64,000 nucleotides of DNA from Arcanobacterium pinnipediorum (GTDB lineage: Bacteria > Actinomycetota > Actinomycetes > Actinomycetales > Actinomycetaceae), in contig NZ_CP099547.1 of the NCBI RefSeq assembly GCF_023973165.1, positions 806,001 through 870,000 on the forward strand. The letters run 5' to 3'. Shown here piece after piece: positions 60,595 through 64,000 of the stretch; position 1 is the first letter of the stretch; each line of letters starts with the position of its first letter. Made by a program: the position numbers and the translations under genes. The notes beneath the pieces are model-generated. The model did no database searches. It was not told the origin of the DNA and saw only the letters and a program-made list of their open reading frames with translations.

Positions 60595-61914
60595 TTAGAA
60601 ACGTTGCATTGCCGCCTTAATTTTTGCTACATATTGAACTGTATCTGGGCGCATGCCATATTTTTGGACGCCGCCTAGTCCTTGATAGTAGCCTGCAACG
60701 GCTTGGTCAAAGTCGTCGCCATGCTGGTGGAGGTAGCGGATAATAGCAACTCCGGCAACGACGTTATCGTAGGGGTCAAGAAGGTTGAGTTCACGTCCCA
60801 CGAGTGTTCCTGCCCACTGGCCAGACGAAGGGATAACTTGCATAACTCCGATAGCATTTGCCGGTGAGACTGCACTGGCATCAAAACCAGATTCGATATA
60901 TGCGTGTGCGAGTGCGAGTCGCGGATCGACTCCCATCTGTGCCGCTACTTCACGCACGATGTGTTGCATGTGTTCGCGCGAAGGTAGATCTTGGTTGATT
61001 AAGGCGAACTTGTTTTCGTTTGCAGCATCCACAACTTCTTGTGCGTAGGTGTATCCGGGGAAGTTATTTTCCACAAGACGCTTTCCAGGAGCGGGTGTTG
61101 CTGGAGTTGTTGCGCTAGAGCTAGGTGCCGATGTGGTCGTAGCTGTGATACGCAATTGTTGGCCAGGGAAAATGACATTGGGATTGGCAATGTTGTTCAA
61201 TGCAACTAAGTCATTGAGCGCAATATTGAATTTGCGTGCAATGTGCCCGAGTGTATCTCCGGTCTGGACGACGTAGGTCTGGTTGGCATTTTGTTGCTCA
61301 TCAGCTGCGATATCTGGGGTTGCAGGAGCTGGAGCCGGAGCAGGAGCTGGTGCTGGAGCCGGAGCCGGAGCCGGAGCCGGAGTGGGTGCCACAGATGGTT
61401 GAGCGGAGCTAAGAGTTAATATTTGCCCGGGGAAGATAAGGTTCGGATTTGAAATCGCGTTGGTGGCAACAAGTGCGCTAACTGTGGTGTTAAACCGTTG
61501 GGCAATGGCGCTGAGGCTATCACCTAGTTTGACAGTGTAGGTAGATGCGCTATGTGCCGTAGCTGGGGTTGATTGCGGTGGCAGTTGTGTTGGAGGAATA
61601 TCTCGAATCGCCGGCGTGCGCACGGGAAGTTTGAGATGTTGACCAACGCGAATGAGTGCAGAAGGACCAAGATTATTCATCTGAATAATTTCAGCCATCG
61701 GTACCCCGGTACGCTGCGATATGCCCCAAACAGTGTCACCAGGTCGCACTTGATAACTCATCGTCAATGTCTGTTGTGCCGGTTGAGTATGAAGTGGGGC
61801 ACGTTGTGGAGTGTGAGATTGGTGAGTTACCGCAGAAGCGGCGGTTGGTGCTAGCAAGGTGACAGCAGTTGCTGTTGCGAGAGCAGCGTTTGATCGCGAC
61901 TTCCACGTGGCCAT
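60595..61914 (-). CDS. LysM-repeat lytic transglycosylase
   Basis: A 439-residue secreted cell-wall enzyme. A signal peptide (to about residue 29, AASA) is followed by three LysM domains (YQVRPGDTVWGISQRTGVPM, YTVKLGDSLSAIAQRFNTT, YVVQTGDTLGHIARKFNI), an Ala-Pro repeat linker and a C-terminal SLT domain. In that domain HAYIESGFDASAVSPANAIG holds the catalytic Glu and GVMQVIPSSGQW and GYYQGLGGVQKYG complete the fold. It should bind and cleave peptidoglycan. I start at the ATG 61914, which has ggagg six bases upstream. It lies upstream of the kinase on the same strand. Confidence 0.93.
   Translation of the reverse strand: MATWKSRSNAALATATAVTLLAPTAASAVTHQSHTPQRAPLHTQPAQQTLTMSYQVRPGDTVWGISQRTGVPMAEIIQMNNLGPSALIRVGQHLKLPVRTPAIRDIPPTQLPPQSTPATAHSASTYTVKLGDSLSAIAQRFNTTVSALVATNAISNPNLIFPGQILTLSSAQPSVAPTPAPAPAPAPAPAPAPAPAPATPDIAADEQQNANQTYVVQTGDTLGHIARKFNIALNDLVALNNIANPNVIFPGQQLRITATTTSAPSSSATTPATPAPGKRLVENNFPGYTYAQEVVDAANENKFALINQDLPSREHMQHIVREVAAQMGVDPRLALAHAYIESGFDASAVSPANAIGVMQVIPSSGQWAGTLVGRELNLLDPYDNVVAGVAIIRYLHQHGDDFDQAVAGYYQGLGGVQKYGMRPDTVQYVAKIKAAMQRF
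61320..61383. repeat. Ala-Pro coding hexamer repeats
   Basis: Tandem ggagcc/ggagct hexamers encode the (Pro-Ala)n linker between LysM domains 2 and 3; a likely site for length variation. Confidence 0.85.
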
Positions 61915-62049
61915 AAATCCTCCAGGGACACGATGCACCAGTTACTAATGTTAAAGATGGTGCAGTTGATGTATTTGTTATAAATGAGAATAGTTTATTT
62001 ATCGGCGTGTTTCTACCTAACCATCGAAATTGAGCGATATTATTCTCTG

Positions 62050-62412
62050 ATGAGCGTTGAGCATGAAGATAATGTATGGCTTTCCATACCCGAAGTTGCC
62101 GAGCTACTTGGCCTACGGCAGCGCGACATTCGCTCTGCTATCGCTGAGCATAAGATCATTGCCGTGCGTCGTGGGGAAAATAATGCATGGGCGCTACACC
62201 GCCAACAATTGGTAGTATCTGAAACCACTGCGGATATACTGCCTTCATTGCCCGGCACAATCACCACGCTGCGTGATAACGGGTTTGACGATGAAGAAGC
62301 CTTATCTTGGCTAACTACCTATAACGAACAGTTGCACAGCACACCGCTAGAGGCACTACATAGTGGAAATATTCATGCGGTGCGACGTGCGATTCTCATG
62401 CTCGCTTTCTAA
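62050..62412 (+). CDS. Rv2175c-like DNA-binding protein
   Basis: A 120-residue protein with an N-terminal excisionase-like winged helix (WLSIPEVAELLGLRQRDIRSAIAEHKIIAVRRGE) and a C-terminal helical domain (TLRDNGFDDEEALSWLTTYNE). This arrangement, length and position match Rv2175c of M. tuberculosis, a DNA-binding protein phosphorylated by PknL. The extreme N-terminus (SVEHEDN) is short, and no threonine like the mycobacterial phosphosite is seen there. TATTAT lies six bases before the ATG (leaderless). Its stop overlaps the convergent polyprenyl synthase gene by 4 bp. Confidence 0.85.
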   Translation: MSVEHEDNVWLSIPEVAELLGLRQRDIRSAIAEHKIIAVRRGENNAWALHRQQLVVSETTADILPSLPGTITTLRDNGFDDEEALSWLTTYNEQLHSTPLEALHSGNIHAVRRAILMLAF

Positions 62413-63461
62413 GCGGTGCGCCGATGAAGAGCGTGGGTTAATTCAGTTAAAATTGTTGACTGCCGAGGCAAGTTATCGCGCGCGTCTTGCTCACGAACAG
62501 CGATTAACTCTTCATGCCTATCGTAGGCGCCACACGAGATCATGATCTCTTTAACTAGGTGGAGTTGAGAGCTGGTAACAGGCTTACCTAAATGTGCATC
62601 GATAAAATCTCGCTCCGAATCTTGACACATATGCCGAGTCAATGCCAGAAGTACTGTTCGTTTTCCTTCACTAAAATCGCTTCCAGCAGGTTTTCCGGTC
62701 ACTGCTGAGTCGCCGAAAATGCCAAGTTCATCATCGCGGAGTTGAAAAGCCTCGCCAAGCGGGCGAGCAAATAATGTTAGCTGGTCCAGGGCAGTTGAAT
62801 CTGCACCGGCGAGCGAAGCGCCCAAGAGAACAGGTAACTCCACCGAATAGCGTGCAGACTTGTGTAACAAAACTAAAAATGCGTCCGAAAGTGCGCGTTC
62901 GACGTCGTTATCAACGTCGGTAAATTCGGCGCGCATATCCATGTATTGCCCGAATGCTGTTTGAGCCGTCATCGTGGCGAATAACTGTGAAGCTGAGCGG
63001 AAATCTGCATCGGATGCAGGTTGGCGAGCAAACTCCTCACCAGCGAGTGAGAGCAGATAATCTCCGAGTAGAAGCGCACTATGGCGCCCAAAAACATCTT
63101 TAGCCCCTAAGAGATTTTGTGCACTGTGCGTTGCGGCAAACAACTGGTGGGTGGAGGTTATTCCACGGCGAGTATCAGCATCGTCGATAATATCGTCATG
63201 AACAAGAGCTGACGCCTGATAAATCTCAGTTGCCACGGCAGCATGAAGTGGAAGATCTGATGATGATGGTCGTATCGCTTGAAAACCACCGCCAACAAAG
63301 AGAGCGCGGGTTCGTTTTCCACCCGAACTTAACTGGCGGGCAGGGCTGATAAATTCAGTGAAGAGCTCTCGAGCACGCACACTATCAACGAAATCGGGAA
63401 CCTCATCCAAGAGTGTGAGAAGGCGCTGGGAGACTGCCGAACGAAAATGGGAACTGATCAC
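62409..63461 (-). CDS. Polyprenyl diphosphate synthase
   Basis: A 350-residue trans-isoprenyl synthase building linear C20 or longer diphosphates. The first aspartate motif is LVHDDIIDDADTRRG and the second is QLRDDELGIFGD. GGKRTRALFVGGGF binds IPP. The DDELGIFGD form is usual for actinobacterial geranylgeranyl-type enzymes (IdsA2-like at the mycobacterial pknL locus). The GTG at 63461 follows TATTGT by seven bases and no ribosome site is present; an in-frame ATG at 63515 lies upstream of that box. The product may feed quinone or carrier-lipid synthesis. Confidence 0.9.
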   Translation of the reverse strand: MISSHFRSAVSQRLLTLLDEVPDFVDSVRARELFTEFISPARQLSSGGKRTRALFVGGGFQAIRPSSSDLPLHAAVATEIYQASALVHDDIIDDADTRRGITSTHQLFAATHSAQNLLGAKDVFGRHSALLLGDYLLSLAGEEFARQPASDADFRSASQLFATMTAQTAFGQYMDMRAEFTDVDNDVERALSDAFLVLLHKSARYSVELPVLLGASLAGADSTALDQLTLFARPLGEAFQLRDDELGIFGDSAVTGKPAGSDFSEGKRTVLLALTRHMCQDSERDFIDAHLGKPVTSSQLHLVKEIMISCGAYDRHEELIAVREQDARDNLPRQSTILTELTHALHRRTA

Positions 63462-63568
63462 GTGTATAACAATAGCGGGTTGTCCACAGTTAAGCCTACT
63501 GGATTGGGTTTCCACAAGAAGAGAAAAATTGAAGAAGTCAGAGGTTCAAACCTGTTTGACTAAACGAC

Positions 63569-64000
63569 ATGAAAACATATCTTATTACTTCCAAGGAACA
63601 ATGCCTCATCTACGCTCCACAGATCACTGCGGATGAATTAGGCAGCGACCATAATATCGTCTACGTTTGTGCCTTAGGTGCATACCAAGAACATTACAGA
63701 CTATTGGCCACCATGCGCATCGATTTAGATGCCTGCCAATCTGCTAATGTCATTGGGCGAAATATCGCTGAATTCATCTGCGATACTCAACCCCACGAAG
63801 TGGTTATGTGCTGGGCTTTAGCACCCGGGATGACGGCGGTAGTCGATCGCCAGCTAGAGATCTCATCACAACACCACCGGCAGATACTTATTGACACAGT
63901 CACGAAAAGTTATGCGATCCTTGCAAAGTCGCCACATCCGCACTTTGTGAAGTTTGCGGTACTCGTCACCGATGCAACCGTATGGTCAACTGCCTCGGTA
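63569..64000 (+). CDS. Partial gene at right edge, DUF4192-like
   Basis: An open frame from the ATG 63569 runs off the window after 144 codons. It begins MKTYLITSKEQCLIYAPQ. The pattern of hydrophobic strands (NIVYVCALGAY, then RLLATMRIDLDA, then PHEVVMCWALAP) is like the actinobacterial DUF4192 proteins, in which a phrase on R.DL recurs at this place; this is a tentative match by eye. No ribosome site precedes the ATG. It diverges from the polyprenyl synthase gene. Confidence 0.55.
   Translation, partial: MKTYLITSKEQCLIYAPQITADELGSDHNIVYVCALGAYQEHYRLLATMRIDLDACQSANVIGRNIAEFICDTQPHEVVMCWALAPGMTAVVDRQLEISSQHHRQILIDTVTKSYAILAKSPHPHFVKFAVLVTDATVWSTASV

Overview
The window reads as chromosome of a mid-GC (about 50 %) Gram-positive actinobacterium, most likely in the Actinomycetaceae (Arcanobacterium/Trueperella/Actinomyces-like). 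The placement is inference. It rests on actinobacterial families (DUF3052 beside aceE, DUF3145, DUF4191, DUF3043, a DnaQ-UvrC fusion, polyphosphate glucokinase, PASTA kinase with an Rv2175c-type partner), on paired type I glutamine synthetases with glnE, and on many apparently leaderless genes with a TAnnnT -10 box 6-8 nt before the start codon.

Layout. 0-9.2 kb is an accessory strip. It holds an intact ISL3-family element (28-1424), a four-gene cluster of exported or unknown proteins (1847-3983), tRNA-Asn, a second and frameshifted ISL3 element (4453-6083), a 35-codon gene with a strong ribosome site, a frameshifted IS1249-type element (6500-7823), and a 1.35 kb stretch of hairpins and tandem repeats. 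9.2-21.4 kb is housekeeping: a CDP-alcohol phosphatidyltransferase, conserved small proteins, a YciO/Sua5 protein, a HAD phosphatase, a heterodimeric ABC exporter, pyruvate dehydrogenase E1 (aceE) diverging from DUF3052, and tRNA-Val. 21.4-23.6 kb is a second repeat strip carrying an intact IS1249-type element.

23.6-33.6 kb carries a flavin reductase/luciferase-like monooxygenase pair, a YceI protein with a promoter-operator, an SQR-like flavoprotein, Nif3, a coiled-coil protein of the zinc-ribbon family, YaaA, RNase P RNA, ppgK, map and panB. 33.7-39.9 kb is the nitrogen block glnA2-glnE-phosphatase-glnA1. 40-45.3 kb has DUF4191, an MFS transporter, the dihydrolipoamide acyltransferase (E2) and lipoamide dehydrogenase (E3) that complete the 2-oxo acid dehydrogenase set with aceE. 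45.6-55.9 kb has peptidases, ErpA, an FKBP lipoprotein, superoxide dismutase, a receiver-like protein and a DEDD exonuclease/GIY-YIG fusion. 56-64 kb has PPi-type phosphofructokinase, class II DAHP synthase, a PASTA Ser/Thr kinase, a LysM/transglycosylase, an Rv2175c-like protein, a polyprenyl diphosphate synthase and a gene cut by the right edge.

No CRISPR array, prophage, restriction or other recognisable defence system was seen. The least ordinary content is in the repeat strips: three copies of a roughly 62-bp hairpin, an IS1249-type element whose left end is duplicated about 88 bp inside itself in both copies, and a microORF built from perfect 21-bp (seven-codon) repeats. Several conserved families here also lack the residues that define them.
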